From positions 2,976,001 through 3,040,000 of the forward strand of contig NC_016458.1 of NCBI RefSeq assembly GCF_000226115.1: a stretch of 64,000 nt of DNA, written 5' to 3'. Position numbers and translations under genes: made by a program. The notes below the pieces were generated by a model. The model was not told the DNA's origin and did not search any database. It saw only the letters and a program-made list of their open reading frames with translations. Below are positions 44,161 through 55,860 of this stretch, in pieces (the stretch's first letter is position 1; each line of letters opens with the position of its first letter). Source of the DNA: Thermothielavioides terrestris NRRL 8126. Taxonomy: Eukaryota > Ascomycota > Sordariomycetes > Sordariales > Chaetomiaceae.

Positions 44161-46805
44161 CTTGGCGGCGCTCTTGAAAACGTGGCAACGAGAGATAAAT
44201 GTAGCTGCTCTGCCTAGACGTGGTGCCTGGTTAGCTGCGTACCTTCCTAGCGTATTGCGGGGTGGCAGGTTAGAGTTGCGGTACCTAATCTTGGCAGGTT
44301 GCTGTCTGCTTGGATGTTAGACCGTCGGCTGCCCAATGCGAGGATTCAGTAACATCTGCGGTTGAGGCCGTTGGATGCCTCATGTGGCCATAATCGGAAT
44401 CGATAGGAGAACTGCCCTTCCCCTCTGCCGCCAGACCTGATAAGCGGGCAGAGAAGATGCCAGAGATGGCACGGCGCCTGGTGCTGAAGCCTCCGGGGAC
44501 AGCGTTGGAGGAAGTCGGAAGAGACCTGAGGGATGGAGAGTAGAGAAAAGTCGTTACCTTTGGGGATTTTTATCGTTTTAATTGTGTTAAAAAGCGTGCC
44601 GCCCGCTCTGCTCCGACCCTCAGGCTCGAGGCATGCGCAGAGGTGCCGGTACGAGAGCAAGGATGCTGTCTTTGAATCGAACGCCGTTGAGTGTTGAGCT
44701 CAAGAGATTCGGTCAAACAGCGGAAGTTGTAGAGAAGAAGGAGGCGGTTGAGGAAAAATCAGAGCAGGCAGCAAGAGGGTGTTAAAAGGAAAGAAGAAAA
44801 GCGGAGAAACAGGCGAAGGGCACCTCGACCTGAATTTTCGAAGAGAGCTGGTCCAGCTATTGAGCTGCTCTTAACTGCAGTGGAAGGAGGGGTAGTAGTC
44901 TTCCAACACCTAGGGAGGTGGTGTGTGGGCAAGGGCTTGGCGACGTAGAAGAGAGGACAGGAAGGAAAGAAGGGAATTAATATATTTGCTCTGGGATTCA
45001 CCGGGACAACTTCAGACCGCGAATGATAGAGCAGAGGAGGCAAGCCGGGACGAGCCCGGCCGAGAAGCTTCCGAGGCCTTTCGCTGCACTTCCCGTGAGT
45101 CGATGAGTCAAATGGGACGGCCGTGATGTGATGTCGTTAAGGAGGACGCGGTGAGCATTCGTTGTTTTTCCCAGGAACTCGACTGCGGCGTGCCCAGATG
45201 TAGCCTTTCCGACCCCGGCATCGATCTCCTGGAAGAAGTATAGGACCAGCCACACTGCGCCGGCCGTGAAATCTTGACCAGTAAGTTCCCATACACTAGC
45301 TGGCAGTTTCCCGGTTCTTGCTTCGGGTAACATTGCCAGAGCTCTGGACACAATGGGCTGGCTGCTCTCCCGGCTGGGATTTGCACACTTGATTCATACA
45401 GATCTTGGTAGCATGTCATACTTTGGTCATCCCCCTCCCCTCCCCTGATCCCGGACTGAATTCCAGGTGTGCATTGGAGCATTGTGCAGGCTGTACTGAT
45501 GATGAGCAGGACCTTGGGCATATCAAAACACTAATTACGGAACGGCCTGTTGGCTTCATGATCAAATACTGGCATGGTTCCCTCATTCGCACATCAACTA
45601 TCTTAAAAAAAGATGTATTGTCGTGGGAAACGCTATTGCAGTATGTCCCTTCAATAGGAGTATTGTCAAAGGGGGAAGACGTGTGTTTAGCTTTGTCTAC
45701 CAGCCATTCTCCTCCAGCTTTGCCCTTGTCTATTGATGAGGAGTTGTCCATGATTTTATATCACAGCTTTGAAAACAGAAACGCTGAGAGGAATGACGGC
45801 CGCTCCATAATGAAACATCGTGACTCTCCTGCCTCGCAGATGCATTCTCCGGGGGCAGGCATACGGGATCAGAGACTATCCTGACTGCCGGACATCTGGT
45901 GCATCTGGTGGGAACATCTCGCGGGAAATTCACCATGTGGCCAAGCTCACACAACCATGTGAGTTTGCGAATCTCACACTTATCGGTATGCACGAGGTTG
46001 AGAGCAACTGTGAGCCACACACGGTTGGGCTATTGCAGAGGTCGGGCACACCTCCGGGAAGGAGTGAGAATCAACCTGAGTGGAAGTTAATGTCGGCTAC
46101 CTCCAGACTCCAGTCCGCCCTCGGAGGCCTTTCACTCTGCCCTCGGTATTCTGATAATGTCAAGGCAGTGCCCAGTGTCCCCTGTAGCATGCCTACCAAG
46201 ATTGAACAGCACAGGCCATCATTGTCCATGCCGAGATCATTGATACGTTTTCTTTCTACTGTAGCTCATCAACTAGTGTCCATTGCCACACTATCATAGT
46301 CAAGAGAAACACTGAATGGCCTGGACAGCATCCTGTTGTGAACTCTTTGGAACCTCGGATCGTTCGTTGACCAGATTGCCAGTCCATGAGTATCAGGAGG
46401 TAATTTGGTGTTTAATAGGTAGCTTTTCTGAGCATGCTGCTTATGGGGCCTGCGGAGAAAAAAAAAGCCGAAAATGCAAGAGTACAACGTTCCCACCTCC
46501 TGAGGCCAAAGACGTGCCTCAATGCTCCCTGACGTATTTGGCGTGAATGCTAGCAAAGTGATGGACCCCTGAGCTTCTGCTCCAAGATATATGGATAATA
46601 TTTTCATTCACTCATCTCTTTTCTCCTTTTTCTTTTATCCATTTTTTTCTTCTCTCACAACAACTACACACAGGATCTATTGCACCTAATGTATCCTCTA
46701 TCTCGCTCGCTCGTCACACAAAGGAGCTATATCCCATGAAAACACCTCTCGCGTCTTCTTCGACATCTCTTTCCCACAACAACAACCGCAGCCGAACCCC
46801 CAATT
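44161..46805. other. 2.6-kb intergenic region, partly AT-richer
   Basis: No conserved protein segment is visible. The part from about 45400 to 46750 looks richer in A and T than the flanking genes, and short open frames there overlap in several phases. It may be degenerate, possibly RIP-mutated, sequence plus the AspRS 3' region. Confidence 0.35.
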
Positions 46806-48675
46806 TTACGGCAGCAGCCTCTTCGGCGTACGCGGGAAGAAGGCCGCCAGATGGATGCTCGGCAAGTTGAGATAGAACGCCACCACGCGGTCCAGCCCAA
46901 TGCCGCCGCCGCCATGCGCGGGGACGCCCGCCTGCCTGAAGATGTCGACATACTCCTTGATGCCCGGGCTGGCCGGGTCGATGCCCTTGGTGCGGATGCG
47001 GGCCTCCAGCTCGACCGGGTCGTTGATGCGCTGGCCGCCGGAGCAGATCTCCTGGCCGCGCATGAACAGGTCGTACGCGTTGGTGACCTTGCGGTTGGTC
47101 GGGTCCTCCTTGGCGTAGAAGGGCCGCGCCGACTCGGGGAACTTGTCGAGCACGTAGAAGTCGGTGTTGTACTTCTTGCGGATCAGCGCGCCCAGTGCCT
47201 TCTCCTGCGGCGTGCTCATGTCCTCGTCGTCGCTGACGTTGCGGAACTCCTCCGGGCCTTCCTCCCGCAGCAGTTTCTGGCCTTCGGCGAAGGTCAGCCG
47301 CACCTCCTGACCCGGCTCGGGGAGCAGGAACTCCTCCGACGGGTAGACGGAGCGGACGAGGGCGATCTCGTCGGCGCAGCGCTCCTTGATGTTGCGGAAC
47401 ATGTGGAGGAGGACACCTTCCAGCACGTCCTGGTGTTTGTTAGCAAGAACCAGCGAAGCAAAAGAGGAAGCCAACCGGGGGGCGGGGCATACCAAGACCT
47501 CGCGGTAGTCCTTCTTGATTTCCATCTCCATATCGAGGCCGGTGAACTCGGTCATGTGTCTCGGCGTGTTTGAGTTCTCAGCCCTGAAGACGGGACCCAC
47601 GCTGAACACGCGCTTTCGGCCACCCGCGATCTCAATCTGCTTGTAGAACTGCGGCGATTGCGCTTGTGTGCGTCAGTATAGTGGGGTACCGGAAGGTGTT
47701 TCGAGCATACTCGGTAACCTTACCCAGATATGCCTCCTTCTCGAAGTAGGGCAGCCGGAACACGTTGGCGCCGCCTTCGGACGCCGCGCCGATGAGGCAG
47801 GGCGGCTCGAACTCCTTGAAGCCATGTGACCGAAGGTAGGAGCGGTACAGCTCCTTCATCTCGGAGCGAATGTCAGCAATTGCTTGTTGCACAGCCGAGC
47901 GCTTGTGCATGACAATGTTGTCAAGGTGGGTGAGCATCGACGCAGCCGGAATGCCCGTCGCGTCGCCGGCCGAGGCAAGGCTGAGCTTCTCTACCCCCTG
48001 TTCGACCGGGACCTCCTCATCGCTGAAGTTGGCCACCGGTCGGTTTGCCGCAGCAAGTGTCATGCCGAGCACCGTCGGCGCAGCAGCATGAACGAAGCAC
48101 TTGGTGATGTGCAGCTCGTAGTTTGAGACGCGGCAGGCCTTGACGGGCTCGAGGGGCTTCTGCACCGTGGCCTCGACGACAACAAAGCTCTCGGGGTTGA
48201 TGGCGCCAACCCACTTGACCATCTGCCGGCTGACAGGGGTGCCCTCCGGGCTCGCGGCGACGACGCCCTGGATCGCCCAGTTGCCCTCCTCGCGCAGCTC
48301 GACGAACGCCATCTTGGAGCCCTGCATGCGCGCGTTCTGAAGCCACGCGCGCAGCTCAACCTTCTTGCCCACGTGCTCATCGCCAAGCGTCTTCAGGTTG
48401 ATCTCCATGGCGTCAGCCGACAGCTTCGTCTCGTGCGTCTCCTGGCCGTAGTTGTCTTTTGCGAGGTCCTCGGCCTGCGCTGCGGAGGCGGACGCGGCGG
48501 CGGCAGCTGCCTGCTCGGCGGCCCGTCGCGCCTTTTCGGCCTCCTTCTTGGCCTTGGCCTCGGCCTTCTTGGCAGCTTTCTTGGAGATGGTACCGCCCTC
48601 GCCGCCCGTGGCAGGCGGCGCCGCAGCAGGCGTCTCGGCCGGGGGAGGCGCAGAGTTCGCGGGTTGTTCAGCCAT
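46806..48675 (-). CDS. DPS1: Cytosolic aspartyl-tRNA synthetase
   Basis: Three exons (47724-48675, 47493-47662 and 46806-47429, minus strand) give 581 residues. Splicing joins FEKEAYL to AQSPQFYKQIEIAGG and then KKDYREVL to DVLEGVLLHMFRNIK, restoring the class II core. Motif 2 (FRAENSNTPRHMTEFTGLDM) and motif 3 (GGGIGLDRVVAFYLNLPSI) are intact. The OB-fold anticodon-binding domain lies at about residues 105-205 (VELRAWLQNARMQGSKMAFV). The N-terminus has an Ala/Lys-rich helix (SKKAAKKAEAKAKKEAEKAR) of the sort that binds tRNA in fungal cytosolic enzymes. The enzyme charges tRNA-Asp in the cytosol. No mitochondrial presequence is visible. A TGAGTCG near 48783, 108 bp upstream of the ATG, is a near match to the general-control site. 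It is divergent from the Gemin2 gene. Confidence 0.95.
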
Positions 48676-49274
48676 TTTTCAGAGTTGGAAAGGATGGGAA
48701 GGGTAAATTTCAACTCCAAACAGCAGAATTGGCTGGATTGTATTTGAAGCGAGCGATGTGCCTGGCGGCTTGGGCGGTCGTGTGAGTCGATTTTCGAGTC
48801 AGCAGATCCCGGCCTGACACAACACGGAGTTGAGGGGCAACCGTCTTTTTGGCGGGGCATCGAGGGGCAGCCCACCGATTCGTCTTATCAGCGGAGCCTC
48901 CGAGCGCGCACAGCCCTAACCCTGAGCTGGATTGAGCATCGCAGGACCTCGGTATGGTGATAACATGATGGTTGGGCCTCGATCAGGCGGTGGTGAAAAG
49001 CATCGGAGGACTGACTGAAACAGCGGCAATGTAGGTATGGAAGAAGCTTCCTTTTGCGGGAGACCAGCTCATTTCTGCGTGTCGGACACTGTCATGAACT
49101 ACCATAGGCGCATTGTGAGGTTACCATAGGTTTAAGTGTTATCGATAGTAAACCGGATAAGCAAACATTCTTTATAGCGAATTTTTATAAGTTACTAGAC
49201 AGATTATGAAAATGAGAGCCAGGCAACCGACGCGATCGGTCCCATTGGCACACTCTTGGGACCTACGCCACATC
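48676..49274. other. Shared divergent promoter region of AspRS and Gemin2
   Basis: About 0.6 kb between two divergent start codons. It includes TGAGTCG at 48783-48789, one base off the CPC1 consensus, and an AT-rich stretch at about 49110-49205 just before the Gemin2 start. Confidence 0.5.
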
Positions 49275-51009
49275 ATGGGCTCAAAACGCGACTACAGTGA
49301 CCTTACGGCCGATGACAACGATGATCTATCTTTGTCCTCCTCCAACAAACGGCGACGCGAGCAGCAGGGCTCGAAGTTGAGGCAAGCCGAGAGCAAAGCC
49401 GACCCGACCTACGGTCAACGCGTCGCCTTCCCGGGCCTCGACGACGACGAACCCGCGCAATTAACAGACGACGACCTGGAATTCGAAGAACATGACGAGG
49501 CGCTTGCCTATCTACGAGCCGTCCGGTAAGCCTTATCCTTTTTCCCGAATCCGCCATCATCTTCGTCCAACATCTGCTAAACCACTCTCCCCCTTCTTCC
49601 TCAGCCGACCATGTCGCACATCAAAGCCATACATGGTAAGCTAATGGTAAGTATCTCATAGACAAGAAGCAAGCAACGTCCCGCACGTTCTGGTGGCGCC
49701 TAAAGCCGGCCCGCAACTACCTCCCCATCTTCAAGCCGCCAGCGACGTCGACCGCAGCATCTACGATGACGGCGTCGGCGACTCCCGCGGGTACTACCAC
49801 GACGGCGCCTACACAGCGGCGCCCTCAACCCCATCCGAGTCTTCCTCTCCCGAACCCTCTGATATCGACGACTCGGCTTCCCAAGATGCAGACCGCCTCG
49901 CTCGAAACAAGGCGGCTCTGCGCAAAACCTATTACGCCTCCCTCACCGCCCAATTCCTCTCTCTCCGCGCCCTCCTCCACCGCACCCCGCCACCGCACCT
50001 CGTCGCGGCCCTGCCGCCCGACCACGGCACGGAGGTGGGCGCCTTCGGCCCGCGCTCCTGGACCTTCCGCGTCTGGAGTCGGCGCCTGCGCCACACGGAC
50101 CCGCTGCCCGTGCAGGTCGCCGCGCTGGACCGGCGCGCCGTGCTGAGGCTGCTGCGCGTGCTGCTCGCCGGCAAGTTCCTCCGGCGCGGGCACGAGCTGC
50201 GTGAGCGCACGAGCCGCTGGCTCTGGGCGCTGCTGGCGCGGCTGCCGGACCGCGGCGAGATGACCTACGCCGAGGTCGGCTGGGTGCGGGAGCTGGGCAA
50301 GCGGGCGGTGCTGATGATGATTAGCATGGCACAGGCCGAGGCTCTGAGGGAGGCGGTTGAGGGGGATCTCGAGGGGGAGGAGGCAGAGGATGATGATGAA
50401 GGGGAGGCGGGTTTTATAGGAGAGATGGTGGTGGATGATGACGACGGGGGCTGGGCTGGAAATGGGACCATTGCTGCGGTGGGGGAGAATGGGGACGGAG
50501 AACCTCGCTCCGCCGGCGCCGCGGCGGAGTCCGAACCACACGTTACCACTACCTCCGCCACTGATGGGAACGGCGATCAGGAAGAAGCAAAGGAAGAAGC
50601 AAAGGAAGAAGAAAAGGAAGAAGAAAAAGAAGAAGGAGAAATAGACATGGACCTCGACGAAGGCGAAGTCACCGACGACGACGACCCGCCGGCCTCCGCA
50701 GCCGCCGAAAACAAGGCCATCGAAGCCGACATCGCCGCCGCCAAGGCGCGGCTCCTGGCGCGGCTCGAGGCCGTCCCCGAGACGCAGCAGGCGGATGCCG
50801 ATGCGGATGCGGATGCCGGCGCCGACGAGCAGCCGGAGCGCGAGCAGGGCGGGGGCGAGGACGATGCCGACGACAACACCGTGTTCGACGACGCGGCGCG
50901 CGCGCAGGCCAACGTGCACGCGACGCTGAACATGATCCTGACCGTGGCCGGTGAGTTGTACGGGCAGCGGGACCTGCTCGAGTTTCGGGACCCGTTTCCT
51001 GCGCTGTAA
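49275..51009 (+). CDS. Gemin2/Brr1-like snRNP assembly protein
   Basis: Two exons (49275-49525 and 49662-51009) give 532 residues, spliced at YLRAVR to QEASNVPHVLVAPK. This N-terminal block matches the Gemin2 segment 'YLRRVQIEAAQCPDVVVA', and the end (LNMILTVAGELYGQRDLLEF) matches the Gemin2 C-terminus 'LLICLVSRYFDQRDL'. The middle (RAVLRLLRVLLAGKFLRRGH, then RTSRWLWALLARLPDRGEM) is the helical Gemin2/SIP1 domain. Gemin2 binds SMN and holds the Sm pentamer during spliceosomal snRNP assembly. The protein is much longer than human Gemin2 (280 residues) because of an acidic Glu/Asp/Ala insertion at about residues 315-465, including an EEAKEEAKEEEKEEEKEEGE run. An upstream in-frame ATG exists at 49206; I prefer 49275 (MGSKRDYSDLT). 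Confidence 0.82.
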
Positions 51010-51515
51010 AACTGCTGCCCCTTCATATTGGTGCGCATGGTCCGGTGGCGGTGCGGATTTGCGCTTCACTTTTGTGCCATGTCGACGCAGATATCGTTCC
51101 ATATTAGTTGGGGCTGAGGCCTTTTGCAGAGCCAGTCTGTCAGTGGTTTTTTTTTACCCGTCGACTTCGTCAGCTTGCGCTTCAGATGCGCAGATACGGT
51201 GGAATGAGAACAATAATTAGAATGGCATTATTCTGCCTCCTTGAACCCCAGATGATCGCTGTGAATGATAACCCTTCTTGCTAAACGCCGATCCTTCTGA
51301 AAAAAGACAAACGTAGGCAAGCCAATATCGGAATCGTGCCTCCTAAACCATGGTATAATGCAACATCCGTCCCTCCCAGCCAGAGCAGACCACACCTGGT
51401 TAACGCAGACCCATCACCCCATCCATGAACGCCGTAACAAATGGCAATGCAGAAACCGCCCCGCTACTACCCATTGCGTCTCCCAGTAAACCTCCGAGCA
51501 TATCCCAGCACTTGC
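51010..51515. other. Convergent intergenic region
   Basis: About 0.5 kb between the 3' ends of Gemin2 and the RNR inhibitor gene. I see no feature beyond 3' UTR sequence. Confidence 0.5.
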
Positions 51516-52481
51516 TCACTCAACATCCATCCTCCCGTCCGCCATCAGGCCCCCGTAGTCGAGAAAACTCGCCTCCTCAAAATCACTCCCCCCACCATCA
51601 ACAACCCCCTGACTACCCTGCACGACAGCCATGATATTCATCACATTCTCCTGCTCCTCGGCCTCGGCCTCGGCCTCGCCGCCCTTCCGGAGATGCCGCG
51701 GCCGCCGCGGCACGGCCAGCACCCGCGCGTTCTCCCACACCCCCGGCGGCGGCGCCAGGCTGCGCGGCGAGATTTCCTCGTCCAGCCAGCGCGTCGGCGG
51801 GCTGTTGTCGCTGCTGAGGCGGAACGGACCGGCGTGCTGGAGCGGGTTGCTCGCGGGGTCGTCGTCTTCGTCCTCTTCCGAGGTGAAGAAGCGCTTGCGG
51901 GTGGGGAGCGAGACGGGGCCGCCGGCGGCGGTGGTGGTGATGTTGAGGGGAAGCGTGGCCGGGGAGAATGAGGGGGAACGGAAGCTTCCGTTGCTGGAGA
52001 CGGTGTCTTGGCTGCTCGTCAAGTCGGGCATGGCGTCGGAGCTGGCTTGGTCGGTGCGGGGGTGGGCGGTGTAGGCGGGCTGGAAGGCGAGCCCGCCGAC
52101 TTTGTTGATCCCGCAGAAGGGCTCGAGCTCGCGCATGGCGGGGGAATAGTATGTTGTTGTGCTGCGTACGGAGGAAGCTGGGCGGGAGGGGTTCGTGGCG
52201 CTGCCGTTGTGGTTCTCGGCCCAGAGTGTGAAGGCGCCGTACTCGCTGCCCGTCTTGTAACCCTCGGGAACGGCCTTGCGGACTCGCATGCCGACGGTCA
52301 GGAGATCCGTTTGGACTTGAGGAGGGAGAGCGGGGCCACGGGAGGTGGACTGCTTGGAGGCCCCCCTGGCACCATCGCTAGTGGACGTCGATGATGTGGT
52401 TTTGAAGAAGGATGTGATCTGGCGCTGTGAGGGATCGCTGGCTGCCCCGGCGAACTGCCGCTTTGTGCGAGGGCCCGACAT
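51516..52481 (-). CDS. Ribonucleotide-reductase inhibitor, Spd1/Dif1 type, with PIP box
   Basis: One frame of 321 residues; the ATG at 52481 is preferred over an upstream TTG. Residues about 50-85 (LPPQVQTDLLTVGMRVRKAV, then PEGYKTGSEYGAF) match the conserved core of the fungal RNR-inhibitor family (Spd1, Dif1, Sml1-related), which limits dNTP synthesis by acting on the RNR small subunit or holding it in the nucleus. QRQITSFF at residues 19-26 is a perfect PCNA-interacting (PIP) box, followed by Lys. Fission-yeast Spd1 is destroyed in S phase and after damage by the CRL4-Cdt2 ligase on PCNA, so this motif suggests the same route. The rest is disordered, Ser/Pro-rich, with an acidic end (SDFEEASFLDYGGLMADGRM). 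Confidence 0.78.
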   Translation of the reverse strand: MSGPRTKRQFAGAASDPSQRQITSFFKTTSSTSTSDGARGASKQSTSRGPALPPQVQTDLLTVGMRVRKAVPEGYKTGSEYGAFTLWAENHNGSATNPSRPASSVRSTTTYYSPAMRELEPFCGINKVGGLAFQPAYTAHPRTDQASSDAMPDLTSSQDTVSSNGSFRSPSFSPATLPLNITTTAAGGPVSLPTRKRFFTSEEDEDDDPASNPLQHAGPFRLSSDNSPPTRWLDEEISPRSLAPPPGVWENARVLAVPRRPRHLRKGGEAEAEAEEQENVMNIMAVVQGSQGVVDGGGSDFEEASFLDYGGLMADGRMDVE

Positions 52482-53950
52482 TTCGTCTTCCGTTGGGAAC
52501 AACAATCAGCGCTTGTAACGTCGATGTTGTGCTCAGTGATTCCGAGACCAAGTGAAGTTGCGGATTTGGCTGGGGTTATCGCGGAAGTTGAGTGTGCTTG
52601 GCTTTGTTGGGGTGGGAAATGAGAACAATGAAGAGGCTGGGACTCGATCAGGTGGTGGGCTGTGTTGCAGTCGCGACCGCGTTTTGACGCGTTAATTGCG
52701 ATCTTCTCGCGTTTGATTGGCCGGTTTTGTGGCTGGGAATAACTCGCGCTATCCAAGACCGGCGTTGGTTCAATTGAAACGGGGGATTGGGAGTGGAGCC
52801 GGAACCGCATTTGAGCTTCCGGTGTTCAAGCGTTGTCCCAGTGTTCAACAAAGGTCGGGGACCCTTTATGAATGAGACCGCGGATTTGCCCATTTAAGCG
52901 TATTGTTGTCTTCGGTCGAGAGCCAGCAATGCCGAGACCAGCACGGCACGCCCAGGGAATCGCCAGGCTTTTGTGAAACAAAACATTGCAGCTGCTCCAG
53001 CTCCTCCGACTCTGGGCTGCATAGAACCCCACAGCGTGAACGACCCGGCTATCTGGCTGAGGTGTGCTTTATAAAGTATGCAGGGAACTGAATGGCCTGG
53101 CCGCATGCGTGCATGAAACATCTCACTTCTTCGCTGCCCGGTAGAGAGAAAGCTTTGAATTGGCCAGCAGAGCATCGGCAAGTGTCAGCCACTGGCTTCG
53201 GCCCCGAGTTGGCCTTGCTTGCATGAAACACAATCCAAAAATACGCCGCTCTGCCAGGCCAACTTCCCCCCATAATGTTTCGGTAGTAGCGATGAGCTTC
53301 GTGGCGCCAAACCAGTGGATACGGGATTTACAGCCATGATCCGAAGGATCGATTTCGAGTTTCACAGCTGGATTTCTGTCGTTGCTTATGATGGACGGGG
53401 TGGCCAGGGGGCAGGAGGTTGCGGCTCAGCCAGCACTCGACAGCGAGTCCCTCACATCAGGTGGCAGCGCATGGGCATGGACATGCAATCTCGTCAATTT
53501 GTCGTAAACCACACCGTCCCCCCTTTTTCCTTGCCGCTCCACCGAGGCCCTCGGCGGTCCTCAGCTCTCCACATCCTCGCGTTCAGCAGCCCGCCACCCG
53601 CCCGTGGCAAGTCCGTCTGGACACTTGTGAAAATGCCTCTGCCACCGATCCTCCCATGCAGTATCACCTGCCTGTACAGCAAAAGACGAACGTCGGAAAA
53701 CGCAGATCGCGGAGAAAAAAAGCCGGGAGAAGTCGATGATGCTAGATATCCGGACCCCCAAACGCCATCCCAGGGTTGCTGTGCGGGGTGATTTTTGGCG
53801 AATCCATCTTCTATCCGCAAACGAGATTCATTTGACGATCGAGAGTAAAGTGTCTAGACGCCCGGCTCGAACCGGCCTTGCAGATACCGAGATGATCCCA
53901 TTACCATGCCCGTGATTCCCAGAGAAAGAAAACAGCCGCGAGCGAACCGC
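52482..53950. other. Intergenic region
   Basis: About 1.5 kb with the promoter of the RNR inhibitor and the 3' end of eS27. No coding signal, tRNA or repeat was recognised. GACGCGTTAAT at about 52687, near the start, includes an MluI-like ACGCGT, the cell-cycle box seen before S-phase genes, about 208 bp upstream of the ATG. Confidence 0.42.
52687..52692. promoter_or_regulatory. ACGCGT (MCB-type) hexamer upstream of the RNR inhibitor
   Basis: ACGCGT is the MBF-binding core that drives G1/S transcription in yeasts. One copy here lies in the promoter of an RNR-control gene. A single hexamer is weak evidence. Confidence 0.3.
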
Positions 53951-54501
53951 TTACTTCCTCCGGAACGAGCAGCCCTCAGTGAGTCTGGCCTTGCCACCGG
54001 TCGGCTGGCAGAGGACCGTCGTGCAGCCCTGGCAGATGACGACGGTCTGGGCGTGGGAAAAGACGGTGGTGATGGTGAAGCAGCCGGGGCACTTGACGTC
54101 CATGAAGAAGGAGCGGGGAGCAGGCACAAGGGTCTGCCGCTCGTTAGCCTCTGAACGGGCGACTGATCAAGATGCTGGTCGGCGTTACCTTGAGCTTGTG
54201 CTTGCGGGCCTCGGCGGCCGGGCTGGGGTTGAGGAGATCAACGGCGAGAACCTGGAGAACCGTTCCGTCAGCATTACGCCCGAAAACCCATCTAGTTCCA
54301 TCCATCCCGCCGATGTCCCAGTCGCCCAACGATCCGCGTCACAATTCCTTGCACTTTGCGGCGCTGCCAAACCGCCCGACGCTCTGCACCAAATTCCACC
54401 TCTTCCCCGGCGTAAAGTTGATGCAATCCTCGTGACCTCGGAGGGCGGGACTCGGACGTGCAGGAGTGCGCAAAACTGGCAGAGATTCAGCTTCTTACCA
54501 T
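53951..54501 (-). CDS. RPS27: 40S ribosomal protein eS27
   Basis: Three coding exons (54499-54501, 54189-54251 and 53951-54133, minus strand) give exactly 82 residues, the normal length. The first exon contributes only the ATG, directly followed by GTAAGA. After a 247-bp intron the protein continues [20 protein letters not shown], then a second intron of 55 bp leads to [18 protein letters not shown]. The C4 zinc finger uses Cys37, Cys40, Cys56 and Cys59 (VKCPGC and VICQGC), and the end is TEGCSFRRK. eS27 is on the small subunit near the platform. The gene is divergent from the Plp2 gene with 510 bp between start codons. No simple open frame shows this gene, as the exons are short. Confidence 0.93.
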
Positions 54502-55011
54502 CTTGACTAATTATTCCGTATGTCGAAATGACGAGCGTGCGCTTGATTGATGAAATCTGGATGGGTTTAGCGGCAGACTTATGCTCGTTGATGGTTGCGG
54601 AGGGGATTTTCAGAGGCCCAGCGGGAACGAAAGTTCGAAGAGGCAAATTTTGGGTCTGTGAGGAGCGAAAGGCAAAATTGGCTAGCCTCGGACACTCTCT
54701 GTTAGGGCTTGCTCGCGTGACCAATCAGAGATGGCTTACCCTTGTAATTGAGAGTCAAAGCGGGGCCAACTCTCCGGGCACTCCAGCGGGGCTGCAAGCT
54801 GGGGGAGGAGGGGCTGTTCGCGGGACATGTCCGCTGCCTGGAGGATGTGAAGGCTGCGGCGACACCTTCAGGCAGCAGCATCAGGGACCAGAAAACAGGC
54901 GCGGATGTGGCTAAGGGCGATTTACGGAGCCAGCGTGAACGCATCCAGAAATCACTGAATCATACGGTCAGGAGCACCCTCGATTCTAGCTCCGACGAAG
55001 CCTTGGTTAGA
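54502..55011. other. Divergent promoter region of eS27 and Plp2
   Basis: About 0.5 kb between two start codons in opposite orientation, a likely bidirectional promoter. No other feature is assigned. Confidence 0.5.
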
Positions 55012-55860
55012 ATGGCGGCGCCAGCAGATCAGCGGATTGCGGTCCCCGTTGACGACCCCAACGCCGACACCGAATGGTAAGACCGCCCCGGCCGCACCCC
55101 GTCCTCAATGATGCTGATGCTAACAGTTTTATGTACAACTCACAGGAATGACATCCTCCGCAAACACGGCATCATCCCCGAGAAGCCGCCCTCCCCGACC
55201 CCGCTCATCGAAGAAGCCATCCTCGAAGCACGCCGGCTCGCGCACGAGAACCGCCTCGAAGGCAAAGACCTCTCCGACCTGTCCGAGCTCGAGGACGAAG
55301 AAGACGAGACCTTCCTCGAACAGTACCGCCAGAAGCGCCTGCGGGAGCTGTCCGCGCTGCAGAAGAAGTCGGTCCACGGGTCGGTCTACCCGATCTCCAA
55401 GCCCGAGTACCAGCGCGAGGTGACCGAGGCGTCGCAGGACGGGCCCGTGCTCGTCAACCTGACCTCGGCGCACGGCAACGTCGAGTCGCGCGTGCTGTCG
55501 CAGCTCTGGCGGCAGGCGGCGCGCGAGTACGGCGACGTCAAGTTCTGCGAGATGCCCGCCAACCGCGCCATCGAGAACTACCCGGAGCGCAACTGCCCGA
55601 CGATCCTGGTCTACAACAAGGGCGACATCGTCAAGCAAGTTGTCACGCTGGCGACGGTGGGCGGCGCGCGAATGAGCATGCTGGATCTGGATAAGATCCT
55701 GGTCGAGGTGGGTGCTGTCAAGGAGGACGACATGCGGGTGCTCAAGCGGAGGAGGGAAGCGGAGGATGCCGAGGAGGAGGGTAAGCAAGGTGCGAGAAGG
55801 GCGGTCAGAAGCAGTAGGGATGCGGTGAAACGGAATGATGACGACGATGATTGGGATTGA
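55012..55860 (+). CDS. PLP2: Phosducin-like protein Plp2 (CCT co-chaperone)
   Basis: Two exons (55012-55076 and 55146-55860) give 259 residues; splicing restores DTEWNDILRKHGIIPEKPP, the conserved N-terminus of the group II phosducin-like family. A thioredoxin-like domain follows (VYPISKPEYQREVTEASQDG, then VLVNLTSAHGN, then CEMPANRAIENYPERNCPTI), lacking the CxxC redox pair as expected. The tail is charged, with EEEGKQGARRAVR and an acidic end (NDDDDDWD). Plp2 helps the CCT/TRiC chaperonin fold actin and tubulin and is essential in yeast. The start is the only ATG in frame near the conserved block; the longer upstream open stretch starts with TTG. Confidence 0.92.
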
